Source: Roseiarcus sp963749715 (lineage in GTDB: Bacteria > Pseudomonadota > Alphaproteobacteria > Rhizobiales > Beijerinckiaceae). From it: a stretch of DNA of 64,000 bases. The first letter of the stretch is position 1, and each line of letters starts with the position of its first letter. The stretch is from the NCBI GenBank assembly GCA_963749715.1, contig CAVVNR010000002.1, positions 124,001-188,000 on the forward strand, read 5' to 3'. This document shows positions 1 to 8,995 of this stretch, in pieces. Below the pieces are notes generated by a model that saw only the letters and a list, made by a program, of their open reading frames with translations, did not search any database and was not told the DNA's origin. The translations under genes were made by a program, and so were the position numbers.

Positions 1-354
1 TGAGAGCGATCCGCGGCCAACGGTCGCGCAGTCTGAGGCAAGGCCAACTCCACCCGCCGCCATTGCACCGTAGAGCGCATTTGGGGGCATGACACTGGCG
101 CGCGCCTTTGGATAGGTTTTCCTTAGGAAACGATCAGCTCGTCTCCAACCCGCCGGGCCGTCGCTCCAGTGGAGAAGTGTATCAATCCCCGCCGAGGTCG
201 GAATGTCATCGCCGCATTCAGCGATTGCCCAACGCATCGCCTCCTCAATCGAGCTCACGGTTAGAGTTTCAAACCAGTTCGCGCGAACCAGCAGCAGCCA
301 AACCCCTTTTCGCCGCCGGGATCAAAGCCAACAACGGGGTCGAATTGTCATCAT
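1..354 (-). pseudogene. DUF429-like (predicted RNase H-fold) protein, frameshifted, 3' end outside window
   Basis: Reading the minus strand in three successive frames gives one coherent protein: an ATG at 354, then VVGFDPGGEKGFG near the N-terminus, then a segment from about 290 to the window edge containing IEEAMRWAIAECGDDIP, AGIDTLLHWSDGP and ASVMPPNALYGAMAAGG. The early Asp in FDPGG and the second acidic Gly-Ile-Asp motif fit DUF429-type proteins with an RNase H-like fold; activity is unknown. The frame breaks lie at the g-run 336-339 and near 300, and removing one base at the first restores the start. The ATG overlaps the stop of the upstream PIN gene (ATGA), suggesting co-transcription. 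Family assignment is from motif memory and moderate at best. Confidence 0.45.
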
Positions 355-796
355 CCCGGTCCGCGCTCGACCAAAGGGTTCACAACCGCAAAACCAGAGA
401 ATCGATTGAAGTCCCGATCCGCCGACCACAGCTCGCGCACCCCATGCTGCTGGCACAGGGCGACGATACGCGCGTCGTGGACTTGGGTCCGGCGATTCGG
501 CCGCTTGCGAGAAGGATCGCAACACCGGCCAATGATCCGCCGACTCGGCCAAGAGCACGAGGCTCGACGAACTCGAGCCAGGCGGCCACCTGATCGAGGG
601 CGCGCGGTAGGGGCGTTGGTGGCGCGTAGATGCGCGGATGGGTGACGATGGCGAGAAACTCGTGAACGCATGGCCACGGAATTGCCCAGGTCGACGCTCC
701 CTCCGCAAGTTCGGCCATTCGCTTCGAGGCGGGGTCGTGAAACGGCGAGTCCTCGCGGTGAGCATAGACCAGAATATTGGTGTCGACGGCGATCAA
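351..796 (-). pseudogene. vapC: VapC-like PIN-domain toxin, interrupted by three apparent indels
   Basis: PIN-domain ribonuclease, normally a toxin that cleaves RNA and is held by its antitoxin. The first frame gives MIAVDTNILVYAHRED (catalytic Asp5) and WPCVHEFLAIVTHP (acidic residue about 46). The family pattern then continues as LVLLAESADHWPVL in a second frame, LLASGRIAGPK back in the first, and VHDARIVALCQQHGV with WSADRDFNRF in a third. Three one-base corrections, near 570, 515 and 483, would rebuild a protein of about 145 aa. The start overlaps the stop of the antitoxin gene (ATGA), the usual coupling of such pairs. Either the toxin is dead or the sequence carries indel errors. Confidence 0.75.
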
Positions 797-1038
797 CCCC
801 CGCGACCCTCATAGGCCAAATCGCGCAGCCTGTCCCAGGATGCGCCGCGCGCGTCGGCTTGCAATCCCTTGCCCTTGAAGCTGGCGCGGCGCAGCTTGAA
901 CGGCGCGCCCGGCTTGGTCTCGATTACGACGCGCCGAAGCCCCCGCTCCACCAGCGCACGCAACGTGACCCCCTCGCGCTCGGCGAGCTTGCGAGCTTCG
1001 CGAAGAAGCGGATCCGAAATTTCTATGGTCGTCTTCAT
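793..1038 (-). CDS. vapB: VapB-like ribbon-helix-helix antitoxin (DUF2191-type)
   Basis: An 81-aa protein starting MKTTIEISDPLLREARKLAE. The short beta strand followed by two amphipathic helices is a ribbon-helix-helix DNA-binding fold, and the C-terminal part (KLRRASFKGKGL to the end) would be the toxin-binding tail. The start at 1038 is chosen over an upstream in-frame ATG because it places the RHH strand at the N-terminus. Its stop overlaps the PIN gene start by 4 nt. Antitoxins of this type usually bind their own promoter; no operator was identified here. Unlike its partner, this frame is intact. Confidence 0.8.
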   Translation of the reverse strand: MKTTIEISDPLLREARKLAEREGVTLRALVERGLRRVVIETKPGAPFKLRRASFKGKGLQADARGASWDRLRDLAYEGRGG

Positions 1039-1120
1039 GACCCGTCTGTATGGCACGAGCAGTATGGATGCCCATATCATAGCGTTCTTGTGGTAGATCG
1101 GTCAACTCGCCGGGCGCCCG

Positions 1121-4100
1121 TCAACGGAAATTGCGCCCCGCGGGCATCGCCTGCGTCGCGTCGGCCGTTTCGAGCGGCAGGCTCGGCGGGGCGCGCGGGT
1201 CTTCGAACCTCGGGGGCTGGGCGAAGCGATTGCCCTGGCGCTTTTGCGCCATCGTCATTTGCGGCCGGCGGACCTCGTCGGCGCGCGCGAGAGCGCCGAT
1301 CGTCGAGCCCGCCTCCGACAGAAGCCCAAGCATCGGCGTCAGATCGTTCATGCGCTCGGCGACGATATGAATGACGCCCGCTTCGCTCTGCAGCTTGCCG
1401 GTCACCGCGACGAAGCGGGCGCCGAGCACGATCGCGCGCAGGCGCTCGAACGCCTTCGGCCAGACGATGATATTGGCGATCCCGGTCTCGTCCTCGAGCG
1501 TCATGAAGATGACGCCCTTGGCGGTGCCCGGCCGCTGACGCACCAGCACGAAGCCCGCGACCGTGACGCGCTCGCCGTTCTTGACCGACCGCAGCGCATC
1601 GGAGCGCAGGATTCCGCGCGCCGAAAGGCGCGCGCGCATGAACGAGGTCGGATGCGCCTTCAGGGACAGCGACAGGCGCCGATAGTCCTCCACCACATGC
1701 GCGCCGAGCGGCATCGGCGGCAATTTCGCGTCCGGCTCGGTTTCGCGCGCCGGCCGGCTCGCGAACAGCGGCAGATCGTCCTGGTCGCCGACCCGATCGA
1801 GGCCGCGCACCGCCCACAAAGCCTGCCGCCGGTCGAGGCCGAGCGAGCGGAAGGCGTCGGCGTCGGCGAGCTTTTCCAGCGCCGCCGAGCTCAAGCCGCT
1901 GCGCAGCCATAAGTCGCGCACGGAATCATAAGCCTGCCCCCGCCGCTCCACGAGCCGGCGCATGTCCTCCTCCTTGACGCCGACGATCTGCCTAAGACCT
2001 AGGCGCACGGCATGGGTCGCGCGAATGTGCGGCGCCATCTCGGCGTGGCGGGGGTGGATCATTCCCTTCTCCCTTTGGGAGAAGGTGGCGCGAAGCGCCG
2101 GATGAGGGTGCGCACCCCCTCACCCCTGACCCCTCTCCCGATGGGAGAGGGGGGACAAGCTCCAGCGTGCAGTCCCAATCCGACAGGTTCACGTCGACCT
2201 CGCGCACTTCGACCCCATGCTCGCGCGCGTCGCGCACGAGCTGGGCGGGCGCATAGAAGCCGAGCGGCTGGGAGTTCAGCATCGCCGCGGCGAAAACGTC
2301 CGGATAGCGGCACTTCATCCAGCACGAGGCATAGACCAGAAGCGCAAAGCTCGCCGCGTGGCTCTCGGGAAAGCCATATTCGCCGAACCCCTCGATCTGG
2401 CGGAAGCAGCGCTCGGCGAAGTCGCGATCGTAGCCCTTGGCCGCCATGCCCTCGACCATCTTCTCCTGAAACGTCTGAATCGTTCCGACGCGGCGGAACG
2501 TCGCCATCGCGCGCCGCAATCGATCGGCTTCCGAGGGCGTGAACCCGGCCGCGACAATGGCGATCTTCATCGCCTGCTCCTGGAACAGCGGCACGCCGAG
2601 CGTCTTGCTCAACACCGCCTCCAGCTCCTTCGAGGGATAGGACACCTCCTCGAGGCCCTGCCGCCGGCGCAGAGTAGGGATGCACCATGTCGCCCTGGAT
2701 CGGGCCGGGGCGCACGATCGCGACCTCGATCACGAGATCGTAGAACGATTCCGGCTTGAGGCGCGGCAGCATCGACATCTGCGCGCGGCTCTCGATCTGG
2801 AACACGCCGATCGTGTCGGCGCGCTGGATCATTGCATAGACCTGAGGCTCCTCGGGTGGAATGGTCGCCAGCGTCAGGCGCTGGCCGTAATGCTGATCCA
2901 GAAGCTCGAGGCTCTTGCTCAGCGCCGTCAGCATGCCGAGCGCGAGCACGTCGACCTTGAGGAGGCCGAGCGCATCGAGATCGTCCTTGTCCCATTCGAC
3001 CGTCGTGCGCTCCTCCATCGCCGCGTTCATCACCGGCGCGACTTCGTCGAGCCGGTCGCGGGTGATGACGAAGCCGCCGCTGTGTTGGGTCAGATGGCGC
3101 GGAAAGCCGATGAGTTCCTCCGCCATCCGAAGCGCGAGCTTGAGTGTCGGCTCGGCGGGATCGAGCCCGATCCCGCGCACACGAACCCCGTCGATCGGCG
3201 TCGATTCCTGGCCCCAGGCGGTCCCGTTGAGAGCTGCGATGACATCGTCCGAGAGCCCGAAAACCTTGGCCGTCTCGCGGATCGCCGAACGCGTGCGATA
3301 GGTCGTCACCGCGGCGGCGAGACCGGCGCGCTCGCGTCCGTAGCGCCGGTAGATGTACTGGATCACCTCCTCGCGCCGCTCGTGCTCGAAGTCGACGTCG
3401 ATGTCGGGAGGCTCGTTGCGCTCGGGCGAGACGAACCGCTCGAACAGAAGATCGAAGCGCGCCGGATCGACCTCGGTGATGCCGAGGCAGAAGCAGACGG
3501 CGGAATTGGCCGCCGAGCCGCGGCCCTGGCAGAGGATGCTGCGCGTGCGCGCGAAGCGCACGATGTCGTGCACGGTGAGAAAATAAGGCGCGTAGCCGAG
3601 CGCGGCGATCAGCTTAAGCTCGTGCGCGAGCGCTTCGCGCGTCCGCTCCGGTACGCCTCCGGGATAGCGCGCGCGAGCCCCCGCTTCGGCGAAGGCTTCG
3701 AGCGCGGCCTGGGGCGTCGCATAGCCTTCGCGTAGCTCTTCCGGATAGCAATGGCTGAGTTCGTCGAGGCTGAACCTAAGGCCGTCGAGGAAGCGGATTG
3801 TCTCCGCGACCGCCTGCGGCGCCTCGGCGAATAGCCGCGCCATTTCACTCGGGCCTTTGAGATGCCGCTCGGCGTTGGCCTGCGTCGAGGCGTCCCGCGG
3901 CCTCGAGCGTCGTCTTCTCGCGGATGCAGGCGAGGACGTCAGCGAGCGCACGCCGCTCGGGCGCATGCATCAGCGCGTCGTTGGTGGCGATCAGCGGCGC
4001 GCCGACCTGGCGCGCGAGCGCCGCGCGCCGCGCCAGCCCGCCGCGCATATGCCCGCCATAAGTCAAACTCGCGCCGATCCACAGGCGGTCGCCGAAGACC

Positions 4101-4654
4101 TCGCGCAGGCAGGACAAAGCCTTACCCTCGCCCCAACCCTCTCCCGCATAGGGCGTCGAAAGACGCCCGTCTCCCGACGAGCTATGCGGGAGAGGGGGCG
4201 AATCCCTTCTCCCGCTTGCGGGAGAAGGTGGCCCGAAGGGCCGGATGAGGGGCAGCGCCACAACCTGCAGCCCCTCGCTACGCTCCAGAAGGTCGTCCAG
4301 ATTGAGCCAGCATTCGCCCTTGGGCGCGCGCAAGTTTCCCGCCGTCAGGATGCGGCAGAGCCGGCCGTAAGCCGCGCGATTCTTCGGATAGACGAGCGCG
4401 TCCGGCGCGCCGTCCATGAAGGCGAGCCGCGCGCCGGGAATGACCCGCATGACGCCCATCGCCGCTGCGTTCTCGCGCGCGAACGTATGCGCGCGCACGA
4501 CGCCGGCGAGCGTGTTGCGGTCCGCTATCCCGATTCCCGCAAGCCCCAGCTCGGCTGCGCGGGCAACCATCTCCTCGGGATGCGAGGCCCCGCGCAGAAA
4601 CGAAAAATTCGTCATCGCCGCCAATTCGGCGAACCGCGGCTCCATGCGGATCAT
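1121..4654 (-). CDS. dnaE2: Error-prone DNA polymerase DnaE2/ImuC, with apparent frameshifts and two palindromic-element insertions
   Basis: Catalytic subunit of the ImuA-ImuB-DnaE2 translesion mutasome. It is read across several frames. The PHP domain begins with FAELAAMTNFSFLRGASHPEE (4654-3845). The polymerase core has ILCQGRGSAANSAVCFCLGI, PPDIDVDFEHERREEVIQY and FPRHLTQHSGGFVI. Further on come GVPLFQEQAMKIAIVAAGFT and the C-terminal OB region with VTVAGFVLVRQRPGTAKGV. Frames break near 3885, near 2674 (an extra T between TAC and CTG) and at a palindromic element at 2064-2155. A second element at 4124-4251 stays in frame and adds roughly 43 foreign residues (about 135-177) to the PHP region. 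Identity is certain; whether it makes functional protein is not. Confidence 0.9.
2064..2155. repeat. Palindromic repeat element, copy A, inside dnaE2
   Basis: Contains the hairpin arms CCTTCTCCC/GGGAGAAGG, a small GGCGC-GAA-GCGCC hairpin followed by GGATGAGGG, then CCCCTCACCCC and a second hairpin CCTCTCCC/GGGAGAGG. The same modules recur at 4124, 4659 and 5188. The polymerase frame enters the element open but leaves it out of frame with the conserved downstream part (HPRHAEMAPHIRATHAVRLG), so this copy coincides with a frameshift. Confidence 0.85.
4124..4251. repeat. Palindromic repeat element, copy B, in-frame inside the dnaE2 PHP domain
   Basis: Carries a perfect 11-bp hairpin (CCTTCTCCCGC/GCGGGAGAAGG), a small hairpin plus GGATGAGGGG, and a 12-bp inverted repeat CTCTCCCGCATA/TATGCGGGAGAG around an inner GGGCGTC-GAAA-GACGCCC hairpin. 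On the minus strand it is read through as Pro/Ser/Gly-rich sequence ending YAGEGWGEG, between LQVVALPLI and LREVFGDRLWIGASL of DnaE2. Confidence 0.85.
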
Positions 4655-4658
4655 TTTT

Positions 4659-4780
4659 CCCTTCTCCCCTTGCGGGAGAAGGTGTCGCCAAAGGCGACGG
4701 ATGAGAGGTCGCGCGCCGCAAGGGGCGCTGTCGCGCCGAACCCCTCACCCCCAACCCCTCTCCCGCAAGGGGAGAGGGGA
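4659..4780. repeat. Palindromic repeat element, copy C, between dnaE2 and DUF559 gene
   Basis: Same modular build as copies A, B and D: CCTTCTCCC/GGGAGAAGG hairpin, GTCGCC-AAA-GGCGAC hairpin, GGATGAGAGG, then CCCCTCACCCCC and CCCCTCTCCC/GGGAGAGGGG. It lies 5 nt upstream of the dnaE2 start codon, so it would sit in the leader of any dnaE2 transcript and displaces the normal ribosome-binding region. Confidence 0.85.
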
Positions 4781-4796
4781 ATAGGCGCGTCGCCGT

Positions 4797-5159
4797 TCAC
4801 CATGGTAGGCCGCTCCGAGCGAGAATCGTATTCAGCACATTCTCTCGTTCACGCAGAATCTCGCGGTTCCAAAAACGAGCGATCGCGAAGCCCTGCGCCT
4901 TAAGCCAGCCGTCACGCAAAACGTCGCGATGGCTTTCGGCATGTTGAGAACCATCGCACTCGACGATGAGGCGATGTTCGAAGCAGACAAAGTCGGCGAT
5001 GTAGGCCCCGATGGGGACCTGACGACGCCACTTCATCGATTGCAGCCGCCGATCCCGTAAGAGACGTCACAACGCCTTTTCAGCCTCCGTCTGCTGAACG
5101 CGCAGCGCGCGAGCGCGCGTTTTGGCGGCCGGAGAAATGGAACGATGATGAACCGTCAT
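4797..5159 (-). pseudogene. DUF559 (PD-(D/E)XK/VSR-fold) protein with an in-frame TGA
   Basis: From an ATG at 5159 with a GAGGAG ribosome site the frame reads MTVHHRSISPAAKTRARALR and TEAEKAL, then TGA at 5069-5067 where the family has Trp (EKALWRLLRDRRL). It then continues MKWRRQVPIGAYIADFVCFE, LIVECDGSQHAE, GFAIARFWNREIL and ends SGLPW. The Asp and Glu-x-Asp residues match the endonuclease-like DUF559 core. A single TGG-to-TGA change would explain the stop. An internal restart at ATG 5036 would lack the first helices. The gene lies between imuB and dnaE2, all on one strand, and is flanked by repeat elements C and D. Function of DUF559 proteins is unsettled. Confidence 0.75.
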
Positions 5160-5187
5160 GATCTCCTCATGCTTTCACCGGCGCGAA

Positions 5188-5327
5188 CCCCCTTCTCCCC
5201 TTTCGGGAGAAGGGGGACCGCGAAGCGTGGCCGGATGAGGGGTCTGCGCCGACCGCTCACCCCAACCCCTCTCCCCGCATAGAGCGTCGATAGACGCCCG
5301 TCCGCGACGGGCTTTGCGGGGCAAGGG
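5188..5327. repeat. Palindromic repeat element, copy D, downstream of imuB
   Basis: Contains a perfect 12-bp hairpin CCCCCTTCTCCC/GGGAGAAGGGGG, then GGATGAGGGG, CCCCAACCCCTCTCC and the GCATAGAGCGTCGATAGACG module seen also in copy B. It fills the gap between the imuB stop and the DUF559 start and could attenuate or stabilise the imu transcript. Confidence 0.85.
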
Positions 5328-5336
5328 TTTCGCGCC

Positions 5337-6893
5337 TTACCCGAACACCCCATGCACAAACCATTTCGCCTGCGCCGTCTCGCGGCCCCATAAGCCCTCC
5401 CGGTAGAGCCAGAAGCGGCGGCCTTGAGAATCCTCGGCATGGAAATAGTCGCGCGTCGGCGCTCCCGCCCGCCGCCACCAGGGCGCGGCGATGCGCTCCG
5501 GCCCCTCGATGGCGGCGACGTCGTGCAGGAAGCGCCGCCAGCGAAAGCGCAAAGGCGGCCCATTGGGCACTTCGGCCAGGGCCTCGATCGGCTCCGGGCG
5601 AACGAACAGGCGCAACGGCCGCGCCGGTGCGCCCGCTACCACCGTGTTGGGCTCTTCCCCACGCGCCCGCGCCTGCCCAAGCGTCGCCGGCGCGGCCCCC
5701 TCGGCCTGCTCGGGCAGATGCGCTTCGATGAGCTCGCGCCGCGTCACCGCGCGGGTCCCGAGTCGGGCGCTCAACCGATCGAGAAGCTCGGTGAGCGCGC
5801 GGGCGCGCTCGGCTTCGTGCGCGCGCTCAAGCTCGGCCTGCGAAGGCGCGAGCGGCTCGGCCGCAAGGCAAGCGAGGCGCATGAGGTCGACGCCGTAGCC
5901 GACGTCGATGGCCTCTTCGTCCCGGCTCGCCAGCCGTTCGGCGAAGAGTCGCACGAACGCGCGGGCTTCGTTGAGCGGCCGGGAAGCGCCGACGCGGATC
6001 CGGCGCACATCGCCGTCGACGCGATAAAGCTCAAGCTCGATCCGTCGCGCACCCTTGGCCTGGCGCTCAAGCAGCACCACGAGATCGTCGGCGAGCTTGC
6101 GCAACGTCGCCTCGATCGCCTGAAACGTCTGCACGGGCGAAGCGAACTGCCGCTCGGCGCAGAAATCCGGCGGCGCAAAGCGTGGCGTGATCGAGGAGCG
6201 CTCGAGGCCTTTGAGCGCGTCGAGTCGAGCCATGGGGACGGATCCGAACCGCGCCGCGATCGGCGCCCTGGGCCTGAGCGCGATGTCGCCGATGCGTCGC
6301 AAGCCCGCCCGCGCCAGGTCGGCGACGGTTTTCTCGTCGAGGCCGAGCGCGGCGAGCGGCAGGTCGTGGAAGAGCTTGGCGAACGCCTTATCGCTCAGGG
6401 GATCGGGGGCGATTTTCACCCGCGAAAACCGCGCCAGCGCTGAAGCCGCGCGCGGATTGCCGGCGATTCCGGCGGCGACGGTGAACCCTTGCGCGCCGAG
6501 GCGGGCGCGGCAGTCTTCGATCAGCGCCTCTTCGCCGGCGAACAGATGAGCGACGCCGGAAATGTCGAGCATCAGCCCGTCGGCGCAATCGAGCGCGGCG
6601 AGCGGGGTGAAGCGCGAGCACCAGTCGCAGAGGCGCTCAAGCAGCCGCGCCTCTTCCGCCGGCGCCGCCTCGACCGCAACGAGGTTCGGGTGACGCGCGC
6701 GCGCGTCGGCGAGCGGCAAGCCAATGGTCAGCCCGAGCCGCGCGGCCTCGGCGTCGACGCAAACCAGGCGCTCGGCGTTGTTGACCTTGGCCACGGCCGC
6801 GAGCGGCGCGCGCTTGTCAACGCCATTGAGACGCCGGGCGCGGTCCGTCGCCAGCCGCGGCAGCCACAGGGAGAGAAATCGTCGGATCGCCAA
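5337..6893 (-). CDS. imuB: ImuB, Y-family polymerase-like mutasome protein
   Basis: Non-catalytic Y-family homologue that bridges the sliding clamp, ImuA and DnaE2 in SOS translesion synthesis. The N-terminus RRFLSLWLPRLATDRARR is the family signature. Downstream come the palm/finger-like region with LDISGVAHLFAGEEAL, the HhH part LGLDEKTVADLARAGLRRIG, and a C-terminal region ending GLWGRETAQAKWFVHGVFG typical of ImuB. About 518 aa if it starts at the TTG at 6893; no ATG lies near the conserved start, so the start is uncertain. It overlaps the imuA 3' end by 77 nt, consistent with co-transcription. Confidence 0.9.
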   Translation of the reverse strand: MAIRRFLSLWLPRLATDRARRLNGVDKRAPLAAVAKVNNAERLVCVDAEAARLGLTIGLPLADARARHPNLVAVEAAPAEEARLLERLCDWCSRFTPLAALDCADGLMLDISGVAHLFAGEEALIEDCRARLGAQGFTVAAGIAGNPRAASALARFSRVKIAPDPLSDKAFAKLFHDLPLAALGLDEKTVADLARAGLRRIGDIALRPRAPIAARFGSVPMARLDALKGLERSSITPRFAPPDFCAERQFASPVQTFQAIEATLRKLADDLVVLLERQAKGARRIELELYRVDGDVRRIRVGASRPLNEARAFVRLFAERLASRDEEAIDVGYGVDLMRLACLAAEPLAPSQAELERAHEAERARALTELLDRLSARLGTRAVTRRELIEAHLPEQAEGAAPATLGQARARGEEPNTVVAGAPARPLRLFVRPEPIEALAEVPNGPPLRFRWRRFLHDVAAIEGPERIAAPWWRRAGAPTRDYFHAEDSQGRRFWLYREGLWGRETAQAKWFVHGVFG

Positions 6894-7692
6894 AAGCCAA
6901 TTCCTCGAAAACCTTATCCTGGCTTCGCCATTGGAGATGGATGACGCGCTCCGCGTCGAAAGCCTGAAGAGGCCCCTCGGGCCCGGCGCGCGTGAGGCGC
7001 GCCTTGACGAGCCGCGCCCCGCAGGCGAACGGCCCAGGCAGATCCCGGCCAGCCGCCGCCTTAAGCTTGGCGCTTGGCGCGGCGGCGATCTCGAACCGCG
7101 TCTCGGCGGCGCTGGAGAGGCGCTCCGCCTGGCCATAGGCGCTGGCCAGGATGAGAAGCGCTGGCGTCCGCCCTTTTCGCGCGGCGAGCAAGAGGCGGCG
7201 CGAGGCGGCGAGGCTATAGCCCTTGAGGTTCCAGATCTCGCCCACGACCGCGGCCGGCGCGCCGCATTTGAGCGCCTCCTCCATCGCCCAGAAGGCCAAA
7301 GCCGCATCGGGGGCATTGACGAACACGAGGCGGCTTAAGGAGAGCCCATGGGCGGCGAGGCCCGGCCCATAGAGCGCGCCCGCCTCCTCAGCGGCGAAGC
7401 CCTCGCCGATCAGGAGCGCCGAGGTCGAGCCCCGGCTCAGAAATCGCGCGACGAGCGCGAGCGCAAAGCCCATCGCCGCAGCTCCGTCCGCCGGCTCGGC
7501 GGGCGCGATCTCATGCAGGCCGTCGTCCGCGAGCCCGCCGCCGAGGACGGAATCGAACGCGCGCCCAAGCGGCAGGCGCCGCCCGGCGCGCTCGCCAACC
7601 GGGCGAGCTCCGGCTGAGCCGGCTTCAGCCTCGATGCGGGCCACGGCGCGCCGCAAACGCACCACCCTTTCCGCTCTGTCGCCAGGCGACAT
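6817..7692 (-). CDS. imuA: ImuA, RecA/SulA-like mutasome protein
   Basis: First gene of the imuA-imuB-dnaE2 cassette, a RecA-like protein modulating DNA-damage mutagenesis. 291 aa: RRLPLGRAFDSVLGGGLADDGLHEI at the N-terminus is typical of the family, followed by a RecA-core-like part (GFALALVARFLSRGSTSALL, VFVNAPDAALAFWAMEEAL) and a Gly/Ala-rich tail. The start ATG at 7692 lies 18 nt downstream of a GTTC-N7-GTTC SOS box. The frame extends across the imuB start, so its C-terminal 25 codons overlap imuB. Confidence 0.9.
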   Translation of the reverse strand: MSPGDRAERVVRLRRAVARIEAEAGSAGARPVGERAGRRLPLGRAFDSVLGGGLADDGLHEIAPAEPADGAAAMGFALALVARFLSRGSTSALLIGEGFAAEEAGALYGPGLAAHGLSLSRLVFVNAPDAALAFWAMEEALKCGAPAAVVGEIWNLKGYSLAASRRLLLAARKGRTPALLILASAYGQAERLSSAAETRFEIAAAPSAKLKAAAGRDLPGPFACGARLVKARLTRAGPEGPLQAFDAERVIHLQWRSQDKVFEELAFGDPTISLPVAAAAGDGPRPASQWR

Positions 7693-7710
7693 TCGGTCAG
7701 CACCCTCTAG

Positions 7711-7725
7711 GTTCGCTATTTGTTC
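7711..7725. promoter_or_regulatory. Alphaproteobacterial SOS (LexA) box upstream of imuA
   Basis: GTTCGCTATTTGTTC is an exact GTTC-N7-GTTC direct repeat, the consensus for LexA binding in alphaproteobacteria. It lies 18 nt upstream of the imuA start codon, where it would cover the promoter, and its presence next to the imu cassette is the expected arrangement. Confidence 0.85.
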
Positions 7726-7856
7726 TTGTTCTGGACCGAAGGAGCGGGAGAGTCAAGGGTGGGCTTGGGCCGGTGGAGACACTGCCCCTGGCCCTAAGCG
7801 CGAGCGCTGGCGAGCCGATCTCTTCGGCGCTTCTCGCGTCCCAACCTGCCGCGGGC

Positions 7857-8942
7857 TCAGACCTCCGCCTGCTTAGCGGCGCCTCGCGCTGTCCCTTGCA
7901 GAAACTCTCGAAGTTGCGGCGCCCAAAACTTGGCGAAGCCGGTCGTGCCGTGTCCGCAGGTGTCGGTGCTGGCGGGGATCAAGTGGATGCGGCCGTTCTT
8001 CACCCGTTTCATCGCGCGCTCCAGCACGCCCAATTCCAGCGGATAGCGCTCATCGTCGGCCGAATTGATCGCCAGCACCGCGGCCTCGATCCGCTCGAGC
8101 CCGGGGCTCGGATCGTAGTCGGACGAAGCCTCCCACTGATAGATGAAATCGTTGGCGTCGGCGGGGGCAGGCGCCGCGAGCTGGTCCTCGACATACTTGT
8201 CGGCCAATTCCCTCGTTGGCGCGCGCGAGTGCAGCGCCGGCGTTCCGCCGCTCGTAGCCACGGCGAAGAGCACTTTCGCGATCCGAAGGGAGGGCGGCTG
8301 GCCCGCGTAGTCGCCGTTCTGATAGGCGGGATCGCTGCGGATCGTCTCGATCATCAGGCGGCGCAGCATCCAGTTGCGGCCGCACATCGGCGCGGGCAGC
8401 GCCGCCATGGGGACCAGCGCATCCATGAAACTCGGATAGGTCACGCCCCACACCCACGTTTCCATTCCGCCCATCGAGTTGCCGAGCGTGAGCCGCAACC
8501 GGCGCACGCCGAGGCCCTCGGTCAAAAGACGGTATTGGGCCAGGACCAGGTCGGCGCAATTGTAGCGAGGGAACCGCGTGCGCAGTCCATCCGACGGCTT
8601 GGCCGACTTCCCGTGCCCGATCGCATCCGGCAGGATGATGAAATGTCGGGCCGCGTCCAGCGCCTGCCCGGGTCCGAACAACTCACCCGCGAAGTCCGGG
8701 TCGAGCATCCCGGCGCCCGAGCCGCCCGTGCCGTGCAGGATCAGCACGGGATCGCCGCTCGGAGCGCCGATCGTCGTGTAATGCAGGCGGAGGTCGCGCA
8801 GGATCTCGCCGGAGTGGAACCTGAACTCGGAGGCGATCCAGTCGCCCTCCTCCGGCGCAGGATAGCCGCGCGAATTGGCGGCCGTGCTCCCGCCTGAGCT
8901 TGGACTCGACGCCATGCGCGCGACAAGATCCAGTGTCTCCAT
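7857..8942 (-). CDS. Alpha/beta-hydrolase, homoserine O-acetyltransferase (MetX)-like
   Basis: 361-aa alpha/beta-hydrolase. LILHGTGGSG forms the oxyanion turn, LTLGNSMGGMETW the nucleophile elbow with Ser, INSADDERYP the likely acid Asp and DTCGHGTTGF the catalytic His. The architecture resembles MetX-type acyltransferases, but many such proteins in this group are hydrolases of unknown substrate, so no methionine role is claimed. The start METLDLVARM at 8942 follows a GGAAGG ribosome site; the same frame is open further upstream but over trmO coding sequence. Nearest neighbour is trmO, 53 nt upstream on the same strand. Confidence 0.8.
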   Translation of the reverse strand: METLDLVARMASSPSSGGSTAANSRGYPAPEEGDWIASEFRFHSGEILRDLRLHYTTIGAPSGDPVLILHGTGGSGAGMLDPDFAGELFGPGQALDAARHFIILPDAIGHGKSAKPSDGLRTRFPRYNCADLVLAQYRLLTEGLGVRRLRLTLGNSMGGMETWVWGVTYPSFMDALVPMAALPAPMCGRNWMLRRLMIETIRSDPAYQNGDYAGQPPSLRIAKVLFAVATSGGTPALHSRAPTRELADKYVEDQLAAPAPADANDFIYQWEASSDYDPSPGLERIEAAVLAINSADDERYPLELGVLERAMKRVKNGRIHLIPASTDTCGHGTTGFAKFWAPQLREFLQGTARGAAKQAEV

Positions 8943-8995
8943 ACCCGCCTTCCGCTTTCTTGCCTGCCGCGCCGGGCCGTCCCTAGGAGGCCCAC

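Noticed and set aside
2680..4903. Long plus-strand frames over dnaE2
   Set aside because: Shadows of the minus-strand polymerase. All recognisable motifs are on the minus strand.
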